DNA of 64,000 nucleotides, from NCBI RefSeq assembly GCF_041146395.1, contig NC_090990.1, positions 44,588,001 through 44,652,000 of the forward strand, written 5' to 3'. Made by a program: the position numbers and the translations under genes. Source of the stretch: Eulemur rufifrons. Its lineage: Eukaryota; Chordata; Mammalia; Primates; Lemuridae. This document shows, in pieces, positions 1-11,084 of this stretch (positions within the stretch are counted from its first letter, which is position 1; each line of letters begins with the position of its first letter). Under the pieces are notes generated by a model. That model did no database searches. It saw nothing but the letters and a program-made list of their open reading frames with translations, and was not told where the DNA came from.

Positions 1-400
1 TGAATGAATAACTAAATTGTATTATATCCATACAGTGGTAGACAGACTTCAAATGAAAGAACTACAGCCATGTATGACAACATAGACAAATCAAATAATT
101 TTAAGTGAAAAATGGGACATGAAAGAAATACATACAAAATAATTTCATTTACAGAAAATTCATAAAAGGCAAAAGATACAATGCACTTTAAGAATGCCTA
201 CAAAGGCACTAAGCCTAGAAAAACAAGCAGGGGACAATTGCCACAAATGTCAGGACACCAATGAATTACATGGGTTGGGAGCTCTGGTTGTTGAGGTAGA
301 GAGATGCCTTCAGGAAGGGCTTTGGGACAGGGACATTTACTGGTGATGGATGCATGAGTACTCATCAGTCTTTAAAATGTTCAAATATGTTTTATACACT
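1..400 (+). repeat. Old L1M-type 3' fragment
   Basis: Begins mid-element with phrases typical of ancient L1 3' ends: a 'tccatacagtgg' block followed by repeated A-rich text and a 'gtgatggatgcatgagt' block. Strongly diverged; it could instead be another old LINE tail. The left edge is cut by the window. Confidence 0.4.
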
Positions 401-429
401 CCTCTGTATGTGTGATATATAAGTGCTAT

Positions 430-1000
430 AAAGCAGAGGACCAATCATGAGTGCATAGAGCCAAGTGACATGTAGTTTCGGTGGTCGGGAAGGCTTCTGT
501 AAAGCAGTGCTGTTTGAGCTGAGGCATTTTGATTAGGTAACTAAACAAAGAGTCTAGTGGGGAGAGAGGAGGGTTGTGCAAGGCAGTGATGGAGAGAAAA
601 GTGGTCCAGGAAGAGAGTAGTACAGCAGGATACTGGGAGGGAAATTGGCAGCTTTTCTGTGGGGCAGGAGGGAAGAGTGGTATAAGTTAAGGCTAGAGAA
701 ACAGACAGGGGTGGATGTGCTGGGCTTGTAAGCCTCACAAAGGATTTTGGTCTTTTATCTAAGAGAAACTGAAAGGTTTTAAGTACAGTGGCTAATGTAA
801 TTGGATTTATAAAGGATCGAAATAATTGCAGTTTGGAAAACAGATTGGAAAGAGGCCAGAGTGGATGCTAGGAGACCAGGTAGGATATTGGGAGTGTGGG
901 TGAGAGACGATATCACGGTAGCTTGTCTCGGATTCTAGTGGGGGAGATGGAGAGAAATCAATATATTTGAAAGATGTTTAGAAGATAAAATCAGTAGCAC
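430..1000 (-). repeat. L2 LINE fragment, antisense
   Basis: Reads as the reverse complement of the L2 3' region: 'ttgagctgaggca', 'aagcctcacaaaggattttgg', then 'gctaggagaccaggtagg'. This order is characteristic of L2 read backwards. About 25-30% diverged, with no coding capacity. Confidence 0.65.
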
Positions 1001-1004
1001 TTTT

Positions 1005-1496
1005 TTGGCGTGAAAACCACTGAGGTTGCAGGGTGAGTGCAACACAGGCTTCTTGGGTGTCTCGCCCAAACTTCTGCAGTCAGCCTGCTGCCCAGTGAGC
1101 AGAGCTCTCTGGAGAAAGGGCAGCAGGCTGAAGGCATCCCCTGGACAGACTGGCCCTACGGGGAGAAGCTTCTTTGGTTTACATTGTTTTCACGTTAAAC
1201 GTTTTAAATGTTTTGTCCTTTGCTCTTATCAAAAGTCTTCTCAAGAAGTAGCTATGTGGACCCAATATTCCTTCAGTTGTGATCCTGCCAAAAATGCCTA
1301 GCTTGAATCTAATCATGAGGAAATTGAGGGAAACCCAAACTGAGGGAGATTCTACAAAATAAGTTGCCTCTACTCTTAAATGCCAAGGTCACAAAAGAAA
1401 GATTAAAGGAGGGTTCCAGATTCAATGAGAATAGAGACAGGCCAACTGAAGGGCATGTGTGAGACTGAATTGGATCCTAGACTAGATAGAAAATCC
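1005..1496. other. Intron, nothing recognised
   Basis: No repeat family, splice-flanked frame or RNA gene recognised. A 91-codon open frame at 1026-1301 has no family resemblance and is regarded as chance. Confidence 0.5.
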
Positions 1497-1890
1497 TTTT
1501 TTTTTTTTTTTTTTTCACTTTTACAATGAAGGACATTTAATGGACACTGAAGAAATTTTAATAAGATCTGCAGATTAGATAATAGAATTGTATCAATGTT
1601 TATTTTCTGATAGGATGATTATATTATGGTTATATAAGAGAATATCCTTGTTTTTATAAAATGCACATTGACATATTTAGGAGTAAAAGAACATTACACT
1701 CAAATAGTTCAGGGAAATTATATACATACATGTGTGTGTATATGTGTGTGTATATTCATATATATGTGGACAGAATGCTTATGAAAAACACGGGAGAGTC
1801 TGGGTGAAGGGTATACAGAAATTCTTTGTACTATTTTTGTAACCTTTCTATAAGTCTGAAATCATTTTTGAATAAAAAGTTTAAAAATAA
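1497..1890 (+). repeat. Poly-T tract followed by L1M 3' end
   Basis: A run of 19 T (1497-1515) is followed by text typical of an ancient L1M 3' UTR: 'agattagataatagaattg', 'atgattatattatggttat', then 'tctgaaatcatttttgaat' and a terminal A-rich tail near 1876-1895. A TG/TA-rich microsatellite lies within it at about 1719-1769. Confidence 0.65.
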
Positions 1891-1894
1891 CAGA

Positions 1895-2270
1895 ACAAAA
1901 GAGAAATAGCCATGTGCAGGTCATTCCTATATTTGCTGTCACCATGCTGATGAGTGAATGTGCCATTCATTCTATCCATATAAATTCCCACTTGATAATT
2001 TGTTTTAGAATTCACTGTTTGGAAAAGTATTGTTTAATCTGAACTGGCATATTTTCTTCCTTCCAATAATAAAAGCTATACAACTGATCACATTTTCTTC
2101 TGGCCCTGGAAGCCAGGAAGCTCCAAGTTGAAATTTAACACTCAATCTAGAATGTTGAGCCTTCTGTTTAGCATATTTTCATTCCTCTTTTCATTAGTCT
2201 TGCATTGCAGCTTCTACTCACTCACTGTCTGTGTGTGTGTATTTGTTGGGGTGTAAAATATCTCAAACTC
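1895..2270. other. Intron, nothing recognised
   Basis: AT-rich unique-looking sequence with a short TG run near 2229-2241. No gene or repeat family recognised. Confidence 0.5.
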
Positions 2271-2273
2271 TTC

Positions 2274-2389
2274 GTATTAGTTTCCTGTGGCAGCTGCTAT
2301 ACCAAATTACCACAAACTTGGTGGCTTAAAACAACCCACATTTATTTTCTTATGATCCTGGAGGCTAGAAGTCCAAAATAAATTTCTTT
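2274..2389 (-). repeat. MLT1 (ERVL-MaLR) LTR, first part
   Basis: Starts 'ttagtttcctgtggcagctg' and continues with 'accacaaacttggtggctta' and 'cctggaggctagaagtcc'. This is the 3' end of an MLT1-type LTR read on the minus strand. The LTR is interrupted by an insertion at 2390-2803 and resumes at 2804. These are remains of a non-autonomous endogenous retrovirus-like element with no coding capacity. Confidence 0.75.
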
Positions 2390-2818
2390 TTTTTTTTTTT
2401 TACAATATAAAACCACTTATTAAAATCCTAAAATTGAAGCTGCTTTATAATTTTCAGAATAAATAATGTAGTTATTATCATTCTAAATATATATTATAAC
2501 CAAAATGTTTATATCCCCATAATATTCTGAAATTAAAAATAAAATAAAATAAAAATATTGAAAATATTTAATTTTCATAATGAAAAATGGCTGTCTTACA
2601 TAATCTAATACAATGGTTTTTATATCTACTCTCCCTCAGTTCTGTTTGCTATAATAATTTTATGTTTTATATTTTTAGGATTTTTACCTAAATTCCCTTT
2701 ACATCTGGAGTGCTACTACTGCCCATGCCATATTTTAACCACAAAAGGAACAAAGCACTTTCTCTTTTTATTTTTCTGTCAAACATCATGCTTAATATTC
2801 ATCAAAATCAGTTTCTTT
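2375..2818 (-). pseudogene. Unidentified polyA retrocopy inserted in the MLT1 LTR, with target duplication
   Basis: A T-run at 2387-2401 (a polyA tail on the minus strand) begins about 400 bp of AT-rich sequence that does not read as MLT1. The insert is flanked by near-identical 15-bp copies at 2375-2389 and 2804-2818 (aaaatNaNtttcttt, two mismatches). That is the signature of L1-mediated retrotransposition of a polyadenylated RNA. The copied sequence has no open frame of note, looks like a 3' UTR, and carries no canonical AATAAA close to the tail. I cannot name the parent gene. An unfamiliar LINE tail is the alternative. Confidence 0.6.
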
Positions 2819-3195
2819 AAGCTGAGATCAACTGTCAAGAGGGCTATGTTCCCTCTCGAGGTTCTGGGGGAAAATCTATTCCTTGCCTATTATAGCTTTT
2901 GGTGGCTGCTGGCATTCCTTGGCTTGTGGCTGCATCACTCCAACCTTGACTTCTGCGACCACATTGCCTCCTCCTCATCTGTAGTCATATCTGGCTCTGC
3001 CTCTGCCTCTCTCCTATGAAGACAGCTATTACTGCATTTAGTATCCACCAGGATAATCCAGGATTATCTCTTCATCTCAAGATCCTTAATCACAAGTCCT
3101 TTTTTTTTTTTTGCCATATAAGGTAACATTCATGGGTTCTAGGGATTTGGACATGAGTATCTTTTCGGGACCTATTATTCAACCTACCATAACCT
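2804..3195 (-). repeat. MLT1 (ERVL-MaLR) LTR, second part
   Basis: Continues the interrupted LTR: 'ggcattccttggcttgtgg', 'gcatcactccaacc', 'ggataatccaggattatctc', then 'attcatgggttctagg' and 'attattcaacctacca'. This order is diagnostic of MLT1 read in reverse. A T-run at 3100-3112 has expanded within it. Confidence 0.75.
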
Positions 3196-3199
3196 TTAT

Positions 3200-3600
3200 G
3201 GAAAGAAGTGACATATAAATATATTTTTAAAATAAATAAAAATAAAATATTAGTTTATTTGGGAAATATAAAGTACTTCTACACTTCAGTGTGAAGGAGC
3301 AGAGATACAGAAATTAAATTCCTATATGGTGATTTTTAATTGCTCTTATGAATTGTATCTAGTTTTCTATGATATTTCCTATGGGTTATTGGTAGAGTGG
3401 AGTAATATATTTTATTTCTTATGGAAATTCATTATTTATTAATATAAAATAAATAATACCTGTGGGATTTCCAATAAAAGGAGGAAAAGTTTCACACGTG
3501 TCAAATCTGCTTCCAAATGTTAATATACTGAAATAAATGTTAATTGTATTTAGTATAGGTACCTAAGAATGAGAATTATCTTTTGTGGCTTTTTCAAACT
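3200..3600. other. AT-rich intron, nothing recognised
   Basis: Very AT-rich sequence with short AAAT/AAAAT runs near 3222-3250. No gene, element boundary or structured motif recognised. Confidence 0.45.
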
Positions 3601-3605
3601 ATATA

Positions 3606-4372
3606 TTAATTTCCTTTTTTAATCATGTATTTATTTTTAATTGACAAATAAAAATTATATGTATTAGATTCCCTGTGAGTTTTGATATATGTATACATTA
3701 TGAATTAAATCATGCTAATTAACATATCTGTCACCTCACATACTTATTTTCTTATGGTGAGAATATTTAAAATCTACTCTCCTAGTAATTTTCAAATACG
3801 CAGTACATTTTTATTACCTGTAGTCACCATGCGATAGAATAGATCTCCAGCACTTACTCCTCGTGTCTAACTGAAACTTTGTATACTTTGACCAACATCT
3901 CCCCAAATCCCCACCCCATCCTGCCCCTGGTGACTCTCTACTTCTATGAGTTTGACTTTTTTAGATTCCACATATAAGTGAGATTATGCAGTATTTGTCT
4001 CTCTGTGCCTGGCTTATTTCACTTAGCATAATGTTCTCCAGATTCTTTCATGCTGTTGCAAATGACAGGATATCCTTCTTTTTTTTTAAGACTCACTAGT
4101 ATTGCATTATATGTATATATATATATATTATATAGTCTTGATCCAGTCATTTGTTGGTGGACATTTTAGGCTGATTTCCTATCTCAGCTATTGTGAATAG
4201 TGCTGCAGTGAACATGGGAATGCAGACATCTCCTTGACATACTACTTTCATTTCCTTTGGATATATACCCAGAATTGCTGGATTATATGTAATTTATAAT
4301 TTTTGGAGGAACCTTCATACTGCTTTCTAAAATGGCTGTACTAATTTATATTCCCACTGATTTTTTTAAAAA
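3606..4372 (-). repeat. L1 3' part, antisense (L1MA/L1PB age)
   Basis: Reverse-oriented L1 text: 'tgtatacattatgaattaaa', 'ccacatataagtgagatta', 'tatttcacttagcataatg', 'tgtgaatagtgctgcagtga' and 'tatacccagaattgctgg'. The 3' terminus lies at the left edge, beside a T-rich stretch. An AT microsatellite sits near 4110-4132. Truncated and non-coding. Confidence 0.85.
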
Positions 4373-4654
4373 TTACTCTTATATCCACTAATCTTGCTAA
4401 ACTCATATATTAGTTTTAAAATGTACATGTGTTATAAATGCTTTGCATACATGATCTCTTTCACAGTAATTTTTTAAACTGGAGAGCTATGTGCTCATAT
4501 ATGGTTTGGATGGTCAGCAAAGGCTTCTTTAAAGCAGTAAGATCTGTGATATTTTGCAGGAAAAGACTGGTCCAAACCAAGGGGCAGTATGAGCTATATC
4601 TAAGACATTATCATCTACAAATTTTGTCTCTCTCTTCCCTTCCTTCTGTCTTTT

Positions 4655-4800
4655 GTTATTAATTTTTGTCTATTGTGTTTGCCAGAGCCTTCAGTATTAT
4701 GTTGAACAGTTGTGCTGATAAAAAGCATTCTCATCTGGTTTCTAATCTTAAAGGGAATGTATGTAAAATTTCTCTAATGAGTATATTTGCTGGAGATGTT
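4655..4800 (-). repeat. L1 ORF2 fragment, antisense
   Basis: Short L1 ORF2 remnant read backwards: 'cttcagtattatgttgaaca' followed by 'gcattctcatctggtttct'. Too short and degraded to encode anything. Confidence 0.6.
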
Positions 4801-4807
4801 TGAGATG

Positions 4808-4877
4808 TGTATGTATGTGTGTGTGTGCGCATATATACATAATGTGTTATAAATGTATATACACACACACACACACA
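4808..4877. repeat. Inverted TG / CA microsatellite
   Basis: A (TG)n stretch (about 4809-4828) and a (CA)n stretch (about 4859-4876) lie about 30 bp apart with complementary ATGTATAT-type flanks, so the unit can fold into a hairpin. Confidence 0.8.
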
Positions 4878-4999
4878 TTATCTCCTTTATGCAATTAGTG
4901 AAATGATTTTCTAAAGCATTCAGGACAAATGGTCAATAGTATGTGCTTGAATAACCCCTAAGGATTATTTTATTTGATAATCTCATTCCATGGCTCTTA

Positions 5000-5315
5000 G
5001 AGATAGTTCTTGAATGGAGGACGGCTTCCTAACTTGCTTCAGCCTTTCCACGTGCCGTTCCTTCAGCCAGGAAAGCTCCTCCTTACTTTCTTTCTTACAC
5101 CCCAGCCCCAACGGAGCCAGCCAAAATCCTGTGCATCCTTTGAGACTCCAATTCCGTACCACCTCCTATGTGGTGCTGCTGGAGTCGGATTTAATTTTTC
5201 CTCCCCCAGAACTCATAGCTTTTGGTGTACACTTCACTTTAATCAAGCGTGTGCCCTTAACCACCACATTGTACTGCCTCTTAGACTCGCGTTCTTTCTT
5301 GATGTTTAGGTTTTA
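5000..5315 (+). repeat. L2 LINE fragment
   Basis: Typical L2 3' region order: 'ttccttcagccaggaaagct', 'ccttactttctttcttac', 'tttgagactccaatt', 'cacctcctatgtgg'. Two overlapping 100-codon open frames here come from this repeat and are not genes. Confidence 0.6.
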
Positions 5316-5589
5316 GAGATGACTAACCCAGCAACCGCAGGTCCTTCTCATGCTGTAGGATTGTAAAGTTGCTGTCTTTGAACTCCATACAATAGTATGA
5401 ATCCTAAATCTAGAATTTTCAATTCCCCAGTCCTACCACATGTATTTTCCCTTCTCCTTCTCTTTCTCCTACTTCTTCTTCATAAAAAAAGTCCCAAGTA
5501 CCTATCATATGTCAGTCATTGTCTTCAAGCATCTTCCATTTCCTGGTTAAGGAACAAGCCTGTTTCTCCTGTTGAGAAGACTTTGCCGT

Positions 5590-6165
5590 GACTGTAGAAA
5601 GGGGGCATTTTCCTCCCACTCGGCCTGAGTAATGGTGGAAATGCCCCTGACCATTCATGTTACAAACCTAAATGGCGGTGGCTGTCAATAATGAGTTCGG
5701 TAAACTTTTCCTCCAGTTTACACATAGGGGAAATGACTTTGGGCTCTTGAGCATGTGAAGTCATCTTATATTCTCCCCGAGCTGGCCTAAGAGGGAAGGC
5801 CGACCGGTCGCCCTAGCTCCGTGCCTCCTGAGAAGATCCACATCAGCTGTTTGGCCGAGAAGGTAGTAATATTTCATGACAGAACTTAGAAAAATGAAAA
5901 ATTTACAGATGAGCTAATGCTTTTTCTCATTTTCTTTTTTTACTTCTTCCCCATTTGTATTGCTAGAGACCATTTGTGTGAGGAGGAATTTCATCAGGAT
6001 CCCTTTCTGATAACCTTTTTATTGGACAAAATTGGACATGGGGATCAACTACCTCACAACTTCTGTAGAGGGAGGTGTACTGAATAGTGTCCTAAACAGC
6101 TTGTTGGTTGGACACCAGCTTAAAGAGCACTTCTCTGTGGCTGTGCCCAAGCCTCCTCTCATACC
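5590..6165. other. Intron, unassigned, with a CpG-rich patch
   Basis: No repeat family recognised. It includes a locally CpG-rich patch around 5775-5830 with a perfect 10-bp palindrome CGACCGGTCG at 5801-5810. No exon signature found. Confidence 0.45.
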
Positions 6166-6169
6166 CTCA

Positions 6170-6360
6170 GGTGAAAATAGTCTCATCTTCCTTCTTCTTA
6201 CCGTAGCACTTTATTTATATGTCTGTTGTTGCATATATCACCTTTTATTTTCTAAAAATGTATAAATTGCGTGGCTCTGCCACCAGACCTTGAGCTTTGG
6301 AGGACCGTGGCTTATTTATTTCTACATACCTAAGGCCTGGCATGTAGAAGACACGCAGTA
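6170..6360 (+). repeat. L2 3' end
   Basis: Pattern of the L2 terminus: 'gcactttatttatatgtc', 'ccagaccttgagctttgg', then 'cctggcatgtagaagacacg'. Confidence 0.6.
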
Positions 6361-6394
6361 AGAATTGAAAGAATATATTGAGCTGCAGTCTGCC

Positions 6395-6625
6395 CTGTCC
6401 AATTAATAAAGTCACTGGAAACCTGTTGAGTAACTGCTATAGGCCAGGTACTTTGAAATGTTTGGTGTTCTTTCATCCTTATAGTGACCCTAAAATGCAT
6501 TGTTATCCCTGAGTTATAAATGAGAGAATACATAAGTGACTTGCCAAGCTAATAAGTAGCAGACTTGTCTCTGGACTCAAGTCACTTGAAGCTCAATTCT
6601 GTGTTCCTTCTCTTTTGTTAGAACT
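6395..6625 (+). repeat. MIR SINE
   Basis: MIR core order: 'gctataggccaggtac', 'tgttatccctgagttataaa', 'agtgacttgccaagctaat', 'gtagcagacttgtctct'. Ancient tRNA-derived SINE fragment. Confidence 0.7.
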
Positions 6626-6739
6626 TAAGTGATCTTGCAGGCACCTGTTCATTATGTTTAGCTACCAACTCTGTAACAACATGAAAAACATTTCTATAAT
6701 TGTGATCATCCATTTGATGAACTGTCAGAATGGGAGACC

Positions 6740-7070
6740 CAAAAGGGACTTTAAATATCTTCCAAGTCAATACTCTCATGTCGGGTGACAAAATTGAGTC
6801 CCAGAGAGGAAAAGGTCTTGGCCAGCATCTCTCCTAACAGTTGGAATCATGTTATTTGTCTCCCTTCCATTGCCCCTACAGCGATTGCTTTTAAATGCTT
6901 AGCAATTCTGATAATCCCTGTAGGATGTGGCCTGCGTAGACGTCTCCAGCCTGGTGTTGCCCTGTTCTCCCCACATTCTCTGTCCTTCAGCTGTGGCGTA
7001 GAACACACTGTACTCTCTCCTTCCTCAGCCTCTGCCTACACTCTTTCTCCAAACTTGTACTTAGCCTTCA
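6740..7070 (+). repeat. MIR piece followed by L2 fragment
   Basis: A short MIR-like piece ('aaattgagtcccagagagg', about 6788) is followed by C/T-rich L2-like sequence to about 7070. The boundaries are approximate. Confidence 0.45.
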
Positions 7071-7139
7071 CATCTTAGCTCTGGCCCTAAGACCCTCCAC
7101 TTGGAAGCTTTCAGACTAGACTAGGTGGAGTATCAATGT

Positions 7140-7320
7140 GCTTCCATGGCGCATAGCTCTATCAAGGTGCATGTTCCTCTGTGTTTGTTTTAGTTTCCTG
7201 GCTTATGTCTTCCTTGATCATGTGGCTGTGAATTCCTTGAGGGCAGGTGCTATGGACCATTCATTTCGGTATCACGGGAGCCTCAATCGGGCTTTTTACA
7301 CAGCATTTGGCTTCAAGTGA
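7140..7320 (+). repeat. L2 3' end
   Basis: 'gtgaattccttgagggcagg' followed by a 'catttcggtatc' and 'gggagcctc' block is the standard L2 terminal sequence. Confidence 0.65.
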
Positions 7321-7440
7321 CTTGAGTTCAAAGGCAGGTCTGCTACTTACTAACTGGATAGATTACATGCTCTCTCTCATCTATAATTCACGGATGACAA
7401 TGAGTTTTAGGGTCACTACGAGGATTAAATTTACTAAAAT
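7321..7440 (-). repeat. MIR SINE fragment, antisense
   Basis: 'ttgagttcaaaggcaggtct', 'gctacttactaactggatag', 'gatgacaatgagttttaggg' match the MIR core read in reverse. Confidence 0.6.
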
Positions 7441-8000
7441 TTACTGAAATCCAACCTGGATTCAGGTCTGAAGTGGGGCAAATGTGGTGTGTTAAAGGCT
7501 TATCTTTTTTTGGTACCTTGAAGTCTCTCCTGTGCTTGAGGATCCAAAGGAGCCCACCATTCCCTAATGTCACAGATACGTACTGGCGTCTCTAATGCTT
7601 GGTGCTGTCCCTGTGCCACACCAAGAACAGCCGCAGGAAGGTCTGGCATAGGAAATGTGCGAGAGCCTCCTCACCCCATGCTGAGGATCTCCTAGTGTCT
7701 GTTCACAGCCACTAAGGATAAAAAAATGCCTTCAGATCCCATTATGTTATGGTGTAACTAACTGTGGAAAGTATCCCTATACCACATCTTTCTTCTTACC
7801 AGAATCAAAGCTTTAAACTAAATAAATGAGTTTCTCTCCAGTGTATCATCTGACAGGAGACCAGTCGGATGATGGCACTGGGGAAATACAAGGGTAATTC
7901 TGACTTCTCTGAAAACATATATATTCCTTATCAACTTATGTCAACAGAAAGCTTACTGACCTTAGAAATAAAAAGAAGGATCTTATTTTTGACACTGACA
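7441..8000. other. Intron, nothing recognised
   Basis: Unique-looking sequence. No repeat family, exon signature or structured motif recognised. Confidence 0.45.
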
Positions 8001-8004
8001 CTTT

Positions 8005-8125
8005 CAAGCTAGGTAAACTTGAGTGATTCACTTGACTTTCAGAGCCTCCATCTCTTCATCTAAAAAAAAATGAGGCTCTTTCCTACTTTCTGGGTGCATC
8101 TCAAGGATTGGTTGAACTAGTGATC
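8005..8125 (-). repeat. MIR SINE fragment, antisense
   Basis: 'gtgattcacttgactttcag', 'cctccatctcttcatcta' and an A-run followed by 'tgaggctc' fit a degraded MIR core in reverse. Confidence 0.5.
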
Positions 8126-8129
8126 GTGA

Positions 8130-9105
8130 AAGCTGTCTGGAAACCCTATTGTATGGGGACATCTTAGGGACATTGACATGGGCTGGGAGGAGGGCAAGTT
8201 TCATGGGGAACCCACCTGTGCAGTGTGCACAAACCCCTCTGTAGGGTGTGGGTGCCAGGCTGCTGCCCTGATCTCAGTCTAACTCCCAGCTCTGAGTGGG
8301 ATCCTCACCAAGACACCCAGAACCAGGAGAGCTAGTAGAGCACATCTGAGTCAAAGGCATATAGGAGAGTCAGGATTTGGAAGCCTAAATTCAAATGCAG
8401 GCTCTCAAGACAAGACATGCCATAAATGAGAGATAAGAGATGAGGGTCCAGGGCAGAAGAAGGTCTGGAATGGCTGACAGCTGCCCCTTGCCCCTTTGAA
8501 GTGTCCAAGGCTCACTACTTATGCAGTGGCTTTTGTGCTTGGGCTGGTCAGATGGTTTACAAGTCCAGGATCAAATCAGCACATTTAGGGCATTCAAAGC
8601 ATGGGCAGAAGGTGGTGGAGAGGGGGTTTTGGAGAAGAGTAGATGGATAAAATGAGACAAGGAAGAGAAGGACTTTCTAGAGAAAGTATTTAAGGCAAAG
8701 CCTCTTTTCCTTTGTGTGGAATTGCTGATTTAGCAAAATAGAAGAAACCACACATACTGACATGACATGAGGCTGATCTGGAGCTCAGAGGCTCCAGAGG
8801 GCTAGGGGAGGCCTGGCTCTTTGTGGTACATTTATGTAGCCTGTGACCACAAGAACCATCGGGCAGTAGAACAGACGATTAGCATTCAGTTGCAGATCAA
8901 GGCAAACCGAAGTGAACCACCATGCAAGTTCAATCTGGTGATCCTGAATGCATGCTTGAGAGGCCCAGCAGTGGGTTTGTGAACTTTTAGCTACAAAGCA
9001 ACCGAAACATAAATGAGGATCATTTTCCCAATCACTTCAAGAAAAAAAAATCCCCATGTCATGAAAGGTACGTCAGGATCTGACCACTGCCTGCCCTTCC
9101 ACTCA
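8130..9105. other. Intron, nothing recognised
   Basis: Purine-rich unique sequence, for example 8580-8690. No gene, exon or repeat family recognised. Confidence 0.45.
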
Positions 9106-9124
9106 TAGGTTTGACATTTTATTT

Positions 9125-9265
9125 TCACATCTATTGCTCCATGGCTGCCTGACCTTGGCAAGTTATGTAATCCCTCTAAGCCTCAGACCCTCATCTGTAA
9201 AATGGGGATAAAGATGTCTCTCTCACAGGCCTGTAATAATTAAATGAGATAGTACAAATAAAGCC
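9125..9265 (-). repeat. MIR SINE, antisense
   Basis: Clear MIR core in reverse: 'tgaccttggcaagttatgta', 'agcctcagaccctcatctgt', 'aaaatggggataaagatgt', ending 'ttaaatgagatagta'. Confidence 0.75.
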
Positions 9266-9299
9266 ACTAACAGTCTTTTGATCACACATATGCCAATCC

Positions 9300-9560
9300 A
9301 ATATTTGTGTGATTTTTGTTATTATTACCATGTAGTCTACATTCCAGCCAAACCATGGTGCCTTCTTCAAACTGTCATCACTCTGGAACTCATACCTTTA
9401 CTGAGGTGCTTACCAGAATATCTTGCCATTTTTGGATTAATTGTCAGATATCCCAACTACATCAAAAACTAGGACAAGGATAGTATCTTTTCCCTCTATG
9501 TTTCCCCAGAGCCTGACACATAATAGATGTTCAGTTAAATGTTTGCTGAAGAATGTGTGA
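9300..9560 (+). repeat. L2 3' region
   Basis: Ends with the standard L2 terminus: 'tgtttccccagagcctgaca' followed by 'agatgttcagttaaatgttt'. The upstream part is more diverged. Confidence 0.6.
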
Positions 9561-9599
9561 CGCAGTCTTTGTTCTGGATAATCTTGATTTTCAAGGGCC

Positions 9600-9745
9600 C
9601 CAAATACTTCCTGGCCCCTACTGCCCTACCCCATATTAGGCACCTGCTCTGTGTCAGAAACCGAGCCAGGGGCTTTGTATACAAGATCTCAGTTCATAGC
9701 CCTTCAACCCTGGGAGGCAACTCTTATGTAAACTATTGACAGATG
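9600..9745 (+). repeat. MIR SINE fragment
   Basis: 'ttaggcacctgctctgtgtc' followed by 'aagatctcagttcatagccc' and 'gggaggcaactctta' matches the 5' half of the MIR core. Confidence 0.5.
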
Positions 9746-10049
9746 AGTGCAGGGCATTAATTAATACAAATGCCTCCATTATAAACATTGGCTGTCTTTT
9801 TTACTGTCAACCCACTAGGGACACAAATTGAGACTCCAACAATCTTCATGGTCCAGCATGAAAAATGAGACCCAGATTTCTTCCACCCAAACCCACTGCA
9901 TCTCCAGCCATTCCCTCCTGTCCACCAGAACCTTCGTTGTTTGTATCTAACCAGAATTAACCAGACCAGTCTGTACTCTGACCTTAGAAAAATGTAGATT
10001 AAACATTTCCTAGCTTAAAAAAAATAAGAGTACAAAAAGTTAAATAATC

Positions 10050-10240
10050 AGCTCTCACTCGTTGATTATTTACCGTGTGCAGGAAATATGCAGGGGTTTC
10101 TCTAACATTGCGTCTGATTTTCCCAAACATCCTGAAAGGTGAATATTCTTGTCTGTCTTTTACATGGGAAGAAGCCAAAATTCAAGGGGGTCTCATAACT
10201 TGCTGCATGGCACTGTGATTCCTGACCTGGGTGAACCCAA
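10050..10240 (+). repeat. MIR SINE
   Basis: 'tgattatttaccgtgtgcag', 'catcctgaaaggtgaatatt', 'tacatgggaagaagccaaaa', 'tctcataacttgctgcatg' follow MIR order. A 149-codon antisense frame spans this and its flank and is judged not to be a gene. Confidence 0.6.
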
Positions 10241-10244
10241 ATGC

Positions 10245-10845
10245 TGTTCCTCATGGCACCAGTCACCCAAGGAAGCGGTCTCACCCCCAAACCCCAGGCC
10301 CCAGTAACCAGTAGTCCCTTCTCCATATCCCCTATATGGAGGCACACAGGGGTGCTTCCTCCTGCCAAGCCTGAGTGCTCTGTCACCACCCTACGAGAGC
10401 AGGCCAGTGAAGTGGAAAAATAGCTCTTACTCCTGACTCTGACATCTGTCCTACAGGTGAGAGCCAAATTCTCAAATTGCCAGGCCGATGGCAAACAAGC
10501 CCACACCGCACACAGAGGTATCAACACACAGAGGGTTCTGCCGGAATTCACACATCCCGGAGGCCACGCTGACCCTGGTAGCCAGTTTCATTTTATCTTG
10601 GCTCCGATTGCTGCATGGTGAGCGGAGAGAGAGAGGAAGAGAAGTGCACTGATTTCCAGAAATGGAGTTTGGTTTGCTCAGTGAGAGCACCCTTGGGCAA
10701 TGCGCTTATCTTGCAAGAGTTCATGGACCCCTCTCTGTAAACTCACAGCAAAAGCTAAACCACCTGGGAAGGGGAAGGGCTGCGTCCACTGACCCCCTTA
10801 AGTTCATTTGACTTTCGTGTTCCCCAAGTAGCTGAAAGGCAGCCA
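10245..10845. other. Unassigned intron, moderately GC-rich
   Basis: Contains a moderately GC-rich, CpG-containing patch near 10480-10640. No repeat family or exon recognised. Confidence 0.4.
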
Positions 10846-10857
10846 GGTATGAAAGGA

Positions 10858-11080
10858 ACAACATGGCCTTTAGAGTCAGACAGACCCAGATCAAATCCCC
10901 ATTCTGCCACTTGGTACCTGTATGACAATGAGCAAGGCTTTGACCTTCCGTGAGCCACAGTTTCTTTATCTGTAAACTGAAGGAAATGGCAGGATCGTTG
11001 TAAAGATTATAGAGGAAAATGTGTATGAAGCAGACAGCACGTGGTAGCTACTTGGCAGATGTTGGTTGCCTTCCCTCACT
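10858..11080 (-). repeat. MIR SINE, antisense
   Basis: Nearly full MIR in reverse: 'cctttagagtcagacagacc', 'ccattctgccacttggtacc', 'cagtttctttatctgtaaac', 'gtaaagattatagagg'. Confidence 0.8.
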
Positions 11081-11084
11081 TTTC

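Noticed and set aside
10102..10551. 149-codon antisense frame
   Set aside because: Covers a MIR and unique intron; no recognisable protein family and no promoter or splice context.
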